Below are positions 46,231 to 58,277 of a stretch of 64,000 bases of DNA, piece after piece. This DNA is from Chrysopilus asiliformis (Eukaryota > Arthropoda > Insecta > Diptera > Rhagionidae). The position numbers and the translations under genes are program-made. Position 1 is the stretch's first letter, and every line of letters starts with the position of its first letter. The notes under the pieces were generated by a model. The model searched no databases, was not told the origin of the DNA, and saw nothing but the letters and a program-made list of their open reading frames with translations. The stretch spans positions 22,663,530 through 22,727,529 of the forward strand of contig OZ035962.1 of assembly GCA_964034945.1 (NCBI GenBank), written 5' to 3'.

Positions 46231-49200
46231 CCCTCCTCCCACTCCTACTCTCACCTCAAACACCGTAAATCAAGTATGTTGTTACTCTTCTTTTTCGGCA
46301 AATCGCAAAAAAAGCTGTCTTCATACTTTGATTTCTGTATGATCAAAAATCCCAGAAATATATTTTGACTCGAAAATTCCCTGATTGATTCCGACATCAT
46401 GTGGTAATTTGATGTTATATCAGTGGCACACCTCTTAGCGAGTAAAACATTCGTCTCTAAATGTCTATATTTATCGTAAGCATAAAAGGGATATACGATT
46501 GTTTAGTATCCCACAGCATCTGTTTTATGCTTGCGTGGAATCGGGTTATGCCATCCCCAGATTTCGAACTAAATGGAAACCAATTGAGCAGCTTCAAAGG
46601 ATCAACGCAGTATTCAATACTCTCACCTACCTGTGTTCTCTAAAGCATACAAAGTGAAAGACGTATTACGTAATAACGTACATATGTACAACATAATTAA
46701 ATCGCAATCAATTACTTGAGGAATTGATGAAACAATACAATTAGTATTTCATTACTGTGGCAATCAGCCCCTCTTTTACCACTCGATCGAATTACAAATG
46801 GCCAGGAAACGAAATTTAGGTCAACGTTAATTATAATACAAGGCAACAAATCTACTAGAAGTATCGAAAAAGACACAACAACCATAGGCCAAAAACGTTT
46901 AAAATTTACGAATGAACCAAACGACAAATGCAGAATTTACCAGTATTTAATGTCCATCAGATTTTGTCGATGCGTTAAATTTAAAATTACAAATTTAAGC
47001 ACGAATTACTTTTAATTAAAATCCATCATCAAAGGGATTTTATGTTAAATAAATTTTCCAAAATTTTAATTGAATTCCGTTGAGATTTTTTTTTTGTATT
47101 GATGATGGAAAAATTTCATGCTTTGATAAGTAATTTTTTCAATTTTTTATCCGCAAAACGGTTCATTGGTTAAAATTATATAGTAATATTATGTTTTAAT
47201 TATGATTACGAAATGCCTAACGAGGAATTAGTTCAGTCGAAAAAACAAATATGGTCAATAGCTATATTGAAAACATATTATTATTTAAAAATATATAAAA
47301 AAAAGAATAAATTTATATATTTATTAGGGGTTGCGACCCTCCACAGTTTCCCTTCAGCCTGCGGCCTAGGCCTACTCCCCGACCTCTGGCCACGAATTTT
47401 ACGCGGTGAATCTACTTATCTATACTGGTAAAGATCGAGTCAAACTTCAACAATACAATTATTATAATGGCATTTCAAAATAGACAATAATAGAGGGGCC
47501 CTATGATGGTTTCGCAGCACAACCCCACCCTGCGGCCACAGTATTTACTCGACCTTCGCCCCCGGGTCGATCTATTCAAAGGTCTACAACTTGCAAGGAA
47601 ATGGATGGAGTAGAAATTAGTGGGCGATATGTTTCCTTGGAAGCTCACCTCTCTAATGGTGGGAACTCGCTCCAAATCGCTTCAGAATTGCAAAAGATAG
47701 CAGATGAGGGGGCTTACAGAGAGAATTTTTTGGCATTGTGTATCAAAATCGCGAAACGATAACATATATAAAAAATAAGCATTTGGAACCATTTATAGTT
47801 ATGGAGTTCTGCCGGACCGATTTTAAGGATTTTTTTCTTATTCGAAAGCTATATAAACACATGTTTGCACAAAAAATTTTAACTGTTTTTCACTATTTGT
47901 TTAATTCACTGTTTCCTGGCTTTTTACCAATAATAAAAAACGTCAAAACATTAAATAAATTAAGGATAAAAAATCCCGCTCGACAAATTGAAGTCACGCA
48001 TGGAACAATCACGCGAAATTCCCCTTCCTGTTAATTTGTCTCAGCACGTATTGAGTATTAAGTGTTATAACATTCAATTGGCAGCATATAAAGCGTAATC
48101 ACATAGCAAGCATAAATTTATTTTGATTAAATCGCAATTAGCACTCTATACATCAGTAACACTAAATGCCAAATCGTCTATGATGGGTTACAAAATAGGC
48201 CAGGGGTAAATACCGAATATTCATTGAAATGCGTGTACGAGGAAATTCAATTCAATACAAATCGAATATGAAGATGAAAGGGGGGATGGGGAGGGGAGAA
48301 TGCAATGGAAAAAGGCAACGTTTGATGGAAAACGTTTTTGGGGGGGTGGCTAATTAAAATCAAGTGGCGGAGCATTACTTGCGTGCGATGATGATCCCGT
48401 AGAGCTCGAGGGTGTAGGTTCGTCAGCTTAAAACCGACATCAACAGTCTACCACCCCCAGCCACTACTGACTGCCGCTCACTTTCAGGCCGATGGGGTTG
48501 GAATTGGGAGTAGCAGTTTGAGATGCTGGCAGGTTCCGACTGTTTTACCCTCGAAACAAAAACACAACAAACTTTTAGCGCCTAATTAGATTTTCGCCTC
48601 AGGGAACAGAGCAAAAGACGTGCTTTCACAACACGCCCGTTTCGTCTCGCCTCGACCTAAATCCTGAAACCTGCTTCCTGGATTTCGACCCAGTTCATCG
48701 TATTCGTCCAATTTTGTGCGAGTGAAAAAAAAACAAACTTTTCCGATTTACCTCCAACTTTTTGCGGAGAAAATGATTTTCGTCAGCATCACCTGCTTGA
48801 TTTAATTTGCTTCCCTTCAGCCGATCCGATTCAACCCCTATGACTATGGAAGCTATGTGGTGTTGTCCAAACGTTAACGCAACTTTTCAATCCCAGGCGG
48901 GTCCATGGTTTTTCGGCATTTCGATTTTTCCGGGATAAAGTTTTTCGTGTTAGGACTTTGGATCTTTGAGGCTCCCAGAGTTCTGGTCCATTTCGCTCCC
49001 AATTTTCGACAAAGTGTTGAGATTCCTATTTTTTTTTGTATTGTTTTTATTTTGAAGTTTATGGGTTGCTTTCTGACATTTGGTGGCTCTTAAAGAGTTG
49101 CACGCAGCCTTGAATTATTTACGACCGTAATTAAAATTCTTCTTCTTTTTTTGATTATTTTGCTAGTAGTGGGGGTGGAGTGAAGTAATCCTTTTAAACA

Positions 49201-51489
49201 AACGGTGGGTGGGTGGCCAAATCAACAGCCTGGGGCAGAAAAATTAATTAGGTGCTGGTGTAATGAATTTCTCGAAAATTGTCTTAGCTTAAGATGGCAA
49301 TGATTCCTTTGAGGTTGATGGGGCGTTTCGTAATTTGTTAGTAAAAAGGGACCCGCACGAAATTTTCCAAATATTTATCTTTTGTCACGCAATCATAGTA
49401 GCCTTAAGATATTTATTGTGGGTTTTTTTAGAAATCGAAGAAAGTCTTTCATACTGTTAGCTGTGAAAACGTATTTCTTCTTTAATGCCGGCTGCACACT
49501 CTCACCGAATACAGGCAAATCCCAATCACGAGTGTCAGGTTGAACGCTTTTTCTGGTTTACATTAGAAATTCCGGTTTACGATATTGTACAAATTTTATA
49601 TTTGGCTGATTTTATATTGTAAACCGGATTTTAAGCCGGATAAATAAAGAAAAAACGTAATTAAATTGACAAAAAGTCGTTTAATCTGGCAACAGTGCTT
49701 CGAATTCGCCAAACAAATTAGAGTATTTTTTTTTGCATATTTAGTGATAGTTTGTTATAGCATTTGATAAATTATCAGTTAATTGAAAAACCCGAGACAA
49801 AAGTTTAGTTTCCGGGATACCAGGACTGTCCCGGCCATTCAAGGACGTATGATTACTCTAGTTTAAGGGAAAGGGAGGGTATAGATATGAGTAGGCCAGT
49901 CATTTTTGTAACGGTGACCACCGAATCAATATTGCGTCAGAAGCCCTTAGATTTCAAGAGTGGGGTTTAACAATTAGTGAGAGTAATTTTTTCTCAAGAT
50001 CCTTTCTCTAACCATGGAAACTAGACCAAAATCGCTTTAACGGTTGACGAGGTAGCAGCGAAGGGGTTAAGAAGAAAGGGAACTTTGGATTGGCGTATGG
50101 GCTAAACTCGGCTCTTTGATATTAGGGAAATTGTTGGCTGTAAGAACCTATCAATAAATTTTCAAGTTTTTTTTCCCAAATTTTCTGCATGAAATGAAAA
50201 TTTTTAACCAAAATTTTAAAATGAAAATACCTTGAAATTTAAAGACACCAACATATCGAATCGAGAAACTGAAAATTCCTTTACGAGTGATAATTTTTTT
50301 CCTAGAATTTCCTCAAAATAAAATTTCTCAACAGTTAAGCTCCTTAACGAATCTCAGAATTTGTGGTCGCAATTTCAAGTACTTAAAGATATTTAGTAGG
50401 TACCTACCTTCTCACGAAGTAGATATCCTTCGCCCAAGGCCAAGCCAATCTCATGGGCTTTTTTTCTACTTGACTATTTTTAGAATCTGAAAAGCGTTTT
50501 TCCCTAAACTCTAAAGACGTGTAAATTGCCCCAGTATTGGAAGAGAAACTTTCCTCCCGATTGGTGTCGAATATTTATAAAGTTATTGAGAGAAAAAAAA
50601 AGTAAAAAAAAGTCCAAAGTAAATAGAATTAATCTCTTCTTGATTTCCTTCAGTGTTTCGTGTTCTGGACGTGATTGCCAACATAACCAACTGATTTTCT
50701 CTATAAAACGTTTACAGATTTCCTAGACTTGAATTCACCGGACAGAATAAGTATCTGTTACAAAACTTTTCTTTCTTCCTTGGCTAAGGAAAAAAAAAAC
50801 TTTTTAAGACTTGTTGATATTTTATTTTCCTCAGTTTATTTTTATTCGTATGATTTTTTTTTCTACTTTTTCGTTTTCGTTTTACTTATATTATATTTTA
50901 TTCTTGGTCTTACATTCGTTAAACGTGACTAAAATATTTATTCGATGCCTGTCGATCTCTCAAAACAAAATAAAAACTTTTCTTTCGACAGATAAATGAA
51001 ATAATAAAAATGATATTCAGTAAACAATATGAATCTTTTGTTATATAGAATTTCTTATACGATAAATTAGAATGTTTTATACATAAAAATTACAAAAATA
51101 TTAAATTAATATTTCTTTGGAAAAATTACAAAGAACATATTTATTTGTAACAAGAATTATGTCTTAATAGAATAGTATTTGGAAGAGCAAACCCTGATTG
51201 CCGACTTCACAATACTTTTTGTGTTGATTATTCGAAAAAAAGGATATTCACGCTTATCCGTATAGGATCTTTCATCAGAATTGAGATCTGCGCCACAAAA
51301 ATTTACCAAGAAAAAACGACGAACAGGATATTCGCCGGACCTTGTGCTTGGAATTTTAAAATTCTTACAGCAGATTCGAGATCGGCGACCTAAAAAGTCC
51401 CCTAAAGAAAATTTTCCTGAAAAAATGAAAACCATAAGATAGCTAATCGTCATAGTCTGTTTGATGGCAGACAAAATTTTTATGAAAAA
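46231..51489. other. Non-coding stretch with G+C-richer islands
   Basis: No gene was recognised. 47330-47680 is richer in G+C and has two related motifs: CAGCCTGCGGCCTAGGCC (about 47357) and CACCCTGCGGCCACAG (about 47527), each followed by CGACCT. 48400-48800 is also richer in G+C with no clear frame. A hairpin TCCGGTTTAC ... GTAAACCGGA lies at about 49570-49630. 51230-51440 resembles the interior of the element at 33123. Confidence 0.35.
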
Positions 51490-51910
51490 CCAAATCCATT
51501 TGTGTGGAAGAGGGGAAAAGGATTGTTCCGAGTGGATTTTGATGTATGGAACGGCTATGTAAAATCATATTCTAAACAGATTTAACGTTTAAAAATTTTC
51601 CAATACGACTCACCGTTTTCGAGAAAATAGAAAAAAAGTCTTCAATTTGTCAGGGGGAGTGGTGAAGGAGTGGTCCGATTGGATTTTGGTGTATGGATGA
51701 GTTCTGTGTATGGATGATCCTATTCTAAACACATCTTACTTTTATAAATTTTTCCGTTTTCGAGAAAATTGCAAAAAACTGTTTCGTTCGTATGGGGGAG
51801 AGGGGAAGGAACGGTCCGATTTAATTCGTTAAAGAACTTAACCTTTCTATGTACGAGAAACGCACTGAAAAAATTTAAAACCTCTGGCTGAATCCTTAGA
51901 CCTTCGAATA
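51490..51910 (+). mobile_element. mini-me-like element, truncated copy with internal duplication
   Basis: TGGATTTTGATGTATGGAAC, ATCATATTCTAAACA, GTTTCGTTCGTATGGGGGAG and ATTCGTTAAAGAACTTAACC parallel the 5' half of copies A and B. The segment with GGATTTTGATGTATGG and CCGTTTTCGAGAAAAT occurs twice (about 51535-51625 and 51670-51775). The similarity ends near CTCTGGCTGAATCC, before any GTCY tract. Open frames here are incidental. Confidence 0.55.
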
Positions 51911-53879
51911 TTCCTTTCACATAATTTGCGATCAATTTAGAGGTCCTATTGACATCAAGGTACAGAAAAAGGGTTAAACACAATATAAACATGACCCGAG
52001 CAAATCTAAGAGATAAAATTATAAGTGAAAAAGGTGTACTTCTGAAAAAGGTTTTTGGACATATGAAGATTTCGTAAAAAAGGTTCAAAAAAGGGCTTGT
52101 AACTAAACGAAAATCTCGGAGTGTATGCACCCAAAAGAAGATTTATACGTTTGTATGTGTGAAGTTTAACAGAAAAATAAGCATAGTTGATATCTCAACT
52201 AAATATTCATCCCTAGTACTCATTGCGTGAAATACGTTTGAAATCCCTTGATTTTTATCTCAGGGAGTGAGAATGAAACTTACAAACACCACGTCGAAAA
52301 TGTAAAGTACTCGGTACTGTAAATAATAAGACAAAGGGAACATTTGGATGGATATCCTCTTCAAATCCATTGCTTTTCTGTTTTATTTTTGTATTAGACG
52401 ATTTCTTTTTCTACCAAGCCGCCATAATCTTCACCTATGAATATCTATAAGATTTAAGCGTTTTGTATACACCATCAAAAAGACATAATTCGGTGGAAAA
52501 GTTCAGAGAAATATTGAAAAAATGCTGCGCCGCTTTCAAGTTCTACTGGGATCAGAAAAAAATCTAATAGAGAAAAAGAAAATCAACTGAAAATCAACGA
52601 AAAAAGCAATTTTTCTTTCCTTTTGAAAGTTCTTTCTATGGAAATGTATGAAAATGTAAAGACACTTTTCAAAAAATAAAAATTTATGCGATTATTTTTA
52701 TCCGTTCGGCGTTCGAGGAGTCATTAATTGCAATATGTCTGTAGCAAATATACACTTATTGTTATCATCGAATAGAATCACATCCATATCTTTTTATTAT
52801 TTTCCGTATCCATCTGTGATATCATCTATCTATGAAATTCATTCCACCATCCTCCCATTTGATATTTTTTAAGGATTCAGACGATTTGAAATACACGCAA
52901 GGATGCATCCATCAAGTTTGTAGCACATATATATATACAATAGTATCATCAGGGCTAGATCCTCAATACGATGTATTGTTGGCTTAACTCTTTGAATATT
53001 ACAATGTGATTATGCATAAGCCATCTACATATGTGCCACATGCACACAATTGGAGGGTGTCATAAAGATATGAGCGAAAAAAATATTTAAAAAATGAGTG
53101 AAAAAAAAAATCAGTTGAAAAATTTTCCACATCAGTTGCCATGTACTCTTGTTATATATACTGGAAGCATATAGAAAATTTTCCTACTAATACTATGAAA
53201 TCAACTGAACCATCATTTTGTTAATACGCACAGTTGTAAATGCACGTATATAAAAGTGTACATACAAAACTCTGGATAGATAGACAAATTTATTCAATGC
53301 TTTGAATTAAAGCTTGGAGCTATACCTCCTACAGTGTTGCTAAGTTTGCTTAAGGGCAAAATTCTAAATAAAAAATACTTCACCCTTTTTGAATATTCTT
53401 ACAACTCAACAACTATGCAAATTGATCCTTGCACATTTCCAAAGAATTCTATTCCAGAGAATCATAGAGTGAATCAATGTTATATAGATTAAGCTTTAAT
53501 ATTTTTAAAATGTGGTTTTACTCTACAAATTTACAAGCCATGAAACTAACTAAAGATACACCGAGAGAAATAATACGACCGATTCATAGAAAAAATTGTA
53601 ATATACGCGAACGCGACAGTGAAATTTTTTGGTAATGACGCCCAAACAAAATGGGAGTTTGTGCCAAAAAATAGGATAATTTTCCCGAAATTATAGGGAT
53701 AATCATTGCAGAAGAGTACACTGTCTCCTGTTTGCATTTTTGTCCGTGTATTAATAAAAAAAAAGTCAAATATGTTAAACTTCTCATGGTTTTAAAAAGG
53801 CAGAAAGAGTTTTAGTTTCAATAAATCAAGTTGAAAAGTCCCAGCTTCCACGACTCAAAATTCAAAAAAAACGAAAAAC
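51911..53879. other. Non-coding AT-rich stretch
   Basis: No gene or element boundary was seen. A short TA run lies at 52928-52940. Confidence 0.35.
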
Positions 53880-54129
53880 ACAGACAGACAGACGGACAGA
53901 CAGACGGACAGACAGACAGACGGACAGACAGACAGACGGACAGACAGACGGACAGACAGACGGACAGACAGACGGACGGACAGACGGACGGACAGACAGA
54001 CGGACAGACAGATGGACAAACAGACGGACAGACAGACGGACAGACAGACGGACAGACAGACGGACAGACAGACGGACAGACAGACGGACAGACAGACGGA
54101 CAGACAGACGGACAGACAGACGGACAGAC
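53880..54129 (+). repeat. Tandem array of a 12-bp unit (GACGGACAGACA)
   Basis: 250 bp of four-base GACR words, mostly in a 12-bp higher-order pattern. It is preceded by CTTCCACGACTCAAAATTCA and followed by AAATTCAAATTTCAAAACCG. It lies 135 bp from mini-me-like copy B, which has its own separate short GTCY tract. It keeps all six frames open (repeats of Thr/Asp/Gly/Gln and of Ser/Val/Cys/Pro) without being a gene. Confidence 0.95.
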
Positions 54130-54263
54130 AAAATTCAAATTTCAAAACCGTTTACATTATGACAAAAAAATCTGAAATTTTTTCTTGAAAAACGGCGGAA
54201 CTGGAATTTTTTCATACAAAATGGCCGGACTAAATTAAAGTTCTGACACCTTTTGCTAAGTAT

Positions 54264-54830
54264 TTTTTATACCCGTATGGTGAAACCAAAGGGTATATTA
54301 ACTTTGCTTTACCGTTTGTAACGCCAAGATCCCGTCATCACACACAAAAATGAATTACACCAGTGTGTTTAGAATGATAAAAAAAATTGAATTTTCCATG
54401 TCCGTCCGTCTGTCTGTCTGTCTGTCCGTCCGTCTGTCTGTCTGTGGCGCGGATTGCCGGCGCACGGATTGAGCTACAGACTTGAAATTTTGCACAGGTC
54501 CGTTTTTCGTAAAATGCGAGGCTAAGTTCGTTAATGGGCAAAAATGGACCATTAGGGGGGGTACCCCCCATACGAATGAAAACGTTTTTTGCGAATATCT
54601 CAAAAACGGTACATGTTATCAAAAAAGTTCAAGAACAAAAGTTATTTAGGATATGAATCTACATAAAACTCCCATACATCAAAATCCGATTGGAATAAGT
54701 TTTAAAAAATCTTATTGGAAAGTTTGCCTTCAAAGTGGAATTTTGGTACAACTGTTCGAATTTTGATACGAATATCACCATACGGGTTTTCAATAATTGC
54801 CAAATTGGCAATTATAGCTTTTGTTATGTT
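54264..54830 (-). mobile_element. mini-me-like element, copy B
   Basis: The reverse of copy A (5901-6488) with high identity over its length. On the plus strand it runs: ATACCCGTATGGTGAAACCA, AGGGTATATTAACTTTGC, GTTTGTAACGCCAAGATC, CCATGTCCGTCCGTCTGTCT (a short GTCY tract ending near 54446), GAGCTACAGACTTGAAATTT, the GGGGGGTACCCCCC palindrome, and finally AATTATAGCTTTTGTTATGT. Copies A and B differ mainly in tract length and point changes, so both are fairly young. Confidence 0.8.
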
Positions 54831-56925
54831 TTTATTCTGTGATAGATTAATAAAATTCACGGAATAATTTCTGAATAAAATTCAGGCAGAAATTCAAGAA
54901 AAAATCGCATAAACGGTTTTTGTGCGTAAATCAAGGACAATTTTAATATGCAAAAATAATTATCATTCATCAAAAGAAATTCTTTAATTTGAGTTAATAT
55001 CGCTTTAAAAAACACTCATTTTTTAAAAAAAAGAAAATAATGAAATTTTCAAGAAAATCTGTTGTTTTTCCTTAATTGCCTAATGATGTTACTTGATTAT
55101 TTTAAACTAATTAACTTTTGATTCGTACACACATTTCTCAATTAGCGTTGAATATTTGTGTAATTTGTTACTGCCATTCAAATATAATTCACTTTTGAAT
55201 TCCTCAATCAAATTGTATTCGCATGGATTTTTATGGTGTCTTGAGTTACATTCAATTTATTGTCATAAAAGACTTTCATTCACATATGTTGGAGTGATGT
55301 TAAATTCTGTTAAAGAACAAATAAAAAAAAACCTTCATGAATGGAAGGAGTTCTTCAGGGTTTTATTTCGCGCTAGTACAGCGTGTAACCGAGGAGCTTA
55401 ATTCTATGAAAAGCGATCAATGGATGTTGTCTACGTGCTAATCCTTGTCATATCAAAATCCTAATTAATGTGGGACCCGTCTATATAACGAAATCCCTGA
55501 ATACGAGCACTTCCTGTTCAACATGGCTTTGAAATATCCTTTAACCGATGTTTGTTGACGCTCCTCATTGGGGTGATAGTAAAGGGCGGTGGCTGGTTTT
55601 GTTTACTGTTGGTTAAATCGATGAAGGTTTTCAGATAGCAGTTTTATTTGTGGGTTGAGGTCTGGTTGGTTGTTCGATTGGTTGATTTTACAAAATGGTC
55701 TTCAATTCGAAGTGAACACTTAATTTACATCCATTGAATCATTAATTCATTCATTTGTCAGTTGCTTTGACATAAATCACATCGAAACCTTGCCATGGCC
55801 ACTTAAAATCAATTAGCCCGCAGCGATTTCGTCATCAGCATCACCGGGACCAGCAATAACCTGATCCTGGGACCAGAAATGACATGACAAAAGGATAATC
55901 CTGACTGTATCCTGTACGACAAAAAGCGAGTTCTCTACGTGTACAAAGGAGCAACTAGAAATGTCCGCCGAATGAATATGTTTTAAAAAAAAGTGATATT
56001 CATCCAAATTTTTAACCTTTTCCTGACGAGTATTAGGAATTCGGGACTTTGTTGGACTCCGGCTGGCATTGAAATAGTGATTGTGAGACAGGGATGCTGT
56101 AAGGGTTAAAGGGAAAAACTCACAACGGGGAAAATTGGAAAATTCATACTCAACCGAACCGGATCCCGGGGACTTTTCTGTTCGAATTAAACTCCAAACG
56201 AAATACAATGTTTTACGCATGTAGGTCACCATTGATCCCTTCATATGGCCCATAAATTATAAACGTGTCCAGAAAATAAATTTTTTTTCTCGCATATGAA
56301 TGTTCACTTATATGTATCAATGTTGGCCGGGTCATTCGTTAGCTTGTTATGATATTTCATATCGATGAGTTGATAAATTCTAAAAAAAAAAAAACAAATA
56401 CACTCATATGTGAGTATGCCCCATAAGGAAACACAAAATAAAATAAAAATGGAGGAAAAAAAGTCCCACATTTTAGAATTCGGCTTTTACGCAATTCGAA
56501 CCAAATGAATTTTCTATGTTTTCATTGGGAAATTGAGTTTTTGTTGCAAGCGATAAATTTTAGATTTGATATTTTTGGCATTTGCAGGGAAAAAACGTGA
56601 TGCATGAAAAATATACGAAATTGGGTCAATTTTTAAAGTGTGTGTGTATGTGTGTTTTTTTTTTAAATATTAACGTTGGATATGTTGGAACAAACAGAAA
56701 AGATATCAGAAAAGATATAAAAATAATCAAAACTTCTAAAAACCCCTGACTTTAAAAAAATTGAAAAACCCCGAAATAAAAAAAAAGTCGAGATAAGCAT
56801 AAAAAATAAAATAAATATTTATCTCGCTTTTATTTCTGACACACAGCACCCAAACAATTATCTTTTCCTTTTTAGTGCATTTTTTCTAAATAAAACAAAA
56901 AAAAATTTTTCATGATGTATTTTAA
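54831..56925. other. Non-coding stretch
   Basis: I recognised no gene. The 146-codon minus-strand frame 55813-56253 begins with ATG but shows no signal peptide, repeat or known motif, and it may be chance. A short GT run occurs at about 56639-56655. Confidence 0.35.
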
Positions 56926-56971
56926 CACTCTAACTGCCACGTCAGTCAAAAAGACCTGACACCTAACTGTA

Positions 56972-57876
56972 ACACATGGATCAATAAGTCCCGAGACTAA
57001 CAATGAAAACAACATTTTTTTTGCAAAATTTTTTTTTATTCATCAATATAATCACCTTTTAGGGTGATACAATCGTCACGCCATGCGTATCCCAAAAAAC
57101 TGACGCCATGACTTTGCCAGCTGACTGCTGCGTTTTCGGACGCTTCGGACGGCTTTCGCCAGCTGTGCGCCACTCAGATGACTGCCGCTTCGACTCTGGA
57201 GTGTAGTGATGTATCCATGTTTCGTCCATGGTCACGTAACGACGCAAGAAATCTTTTTTATTGCGAGTAAATAGCGATAAACAGCTTTCTGAATCATCGA
57301 CTCGTTGCTGTTTTTGTTTCATCGAAAGCAATCGCGGCACCCACTTGGAAAAAACCTTTTTCATGCTCAATTTTTCATGAAGGATAGTAAATGCACTTCC
57401 ATATGATATCTGTGTTATCTCAGCAATCTCACGGAGCTTCACTTTACGATCTTTCATTATAATTTTTGTCACTTCACTCACATTTTCCGGTGTAACGGCT
57501 TCCACAGGTCTACCCGAGCGTTCCGCGTCATTTGTGTCGGTACGACCACGTTTAAACTCGGCAAACCACCGACAAATCGTTGCTTTTGATGGACAAGAGT
57601 CCGGGTAACATTTTTCAATCCATTGTTTCGCTTGCACGGTGTTTTTATCCATTAAAAAACAATGTTTTATCAGAACACGAAACTCGGTTTTTTCCATTTT
57701 TTAAACAAACTACAAAACGACTTTACTCCAACCTCGATAACTCAGCTGTTTCTGGTCCGATCGACTTAAAATTTTGACACGTTTCAAGCAAAGGTTAGTA
57801 CTCTAGAAAGACGTGGTTACTGGTTTACTACGAGCGTCATCTCTGGGTTAGTCTCGGGACTTATTGATCCATGTGT
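56972..57876 (-). mobile_element. mariner element, internally deleted, nested in a TTAA element
   Basis: A 905-bp element between TA dinucleotides (56970-56971 and 57877-57878). The inverted ends are identical over 30 bp and begin ACACATGGATCAATAAGTCC, then CGAGACTAAC. It contains one transposase frame on the minus strand with an internal deletion. Intact mariners are about 1.3 kb, so roughly 0.4 kb is missing. The intact ends suggest it could still be moved in trans. Confidence 0.93.
57059..57697 (-). pseudogene. mariner transposase, truncated by internal deletion
   Basis: 212 codons from ATG at 57697. The N-terminal paired-type HTH DNA-binding region covers roughly residues 1-115 (KQWIEKCYP, CRWFAEFKRGRTDTNDAERS, GRPVEAVTPEN). 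A linker motif WVPRLL lies at 119-124, close to the family's WVPHEL. The first catalytic aspartate is D158 in VTMDETWIHHYTPESKRQS. The frame runs cleanly to about residue 206 (FWDTHG), then six shifted residues and a stop. Beyond the joint (about 57080) the original C-terminus is visible in another frame (DDCITLKGDYIDE, stop at 57036-57038). The other two residues of the DDD triad are gone, so it is inactive. Few other defects suggest a fairly recent copy. Full-length relatives have about 345 residues. Confidence 0.93.
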
Positions 57877-58259
57877 TACACAACGGCCAGAATGAAAATT
57901 ATTCGCTGCAACCGCAACGATTTTTTGTAGTTGCACACATTTTATGGTAATAAAATAACATTTAGGTATAATTTTGTTTCAATTTTTTTTCTCTTAGTGC
58001 CTTTTTGACTGAAAACTAAATATTCGAAAAAGGCTTAAAACTGTCGTGGCAGTTAGAGTGTTAAGACTAACTTTTTTTCTTTCAAGATGGGGAAAACGAG
58101 CTTGAAATCGATTCTGTGGATTAAAGAATACAAGGCGAGGGGTTTTAAAGTCGGGAATGAAGAGTGAATTCTTGTACACTGAAACATTTCTTTTTATTTT
58201 CAACCGAATGGTAAAAACGGAATCGAAATCGGTTCAGTGGATCAAAAGATACAAAGAGT

Positions 58260-58277
58260 TTAACACGTTGACTGCCA
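58260..58277 (+). repeat. Solo piggyBac-type terminus
   Basis: TTAACACGTTGACTGCCA matches the terminal repeat of the element at 24754 except for one base (CACGTTGGCTGCCA). No matching right end was found, so it is a truncated copy or a chance match. Confidence 0.45.

Larger units (their letters stand above)
56926..58060. mobile_element. TTAA-flanked piggyBac-type MITE interrupted by a mariner
   Basis: TTAA lies at 56922-56925 and 58061-58064. The inverted ends read CACTCTAACTGCCACG on the left and the same, reversed, on the right, with further matching through CAGT and a subterminal AGTCAAAAAGGC-type motif. Removing the mariner and its TA duplication leaves about 230 bp. The ends follow the same pattern as the 24754 element (CACGTTGGCTGCCA), so this is a related family. 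Confidence 0.82.

Noticed and set aside
50390..50470. MRLAWPWAKDIYFVR followed by GTAGGT on the minus strand as a first exon
   Set aside because: It ends in phase 2, whereas the Ig1 exon needs phase 1, and it is not a convincing signal peptide.
51720..52130. 136-codon minus-strand frame as a gene
   Set aside because: Half of it lies in a truncated mini-me-like copy; the remainder has no motif.
53818..54175. Four overlapping open frames of 89-114 codons
   Set aside because: All are translations of the GACGGACAGACA array; period 12 has no stop in any frame. They are not proteins.
55813..56253. 146-codon minus-strand frame as a gene
   Set aside because: No motif, no splice context and no composition shift; compatible with chance in a 64-kb window.
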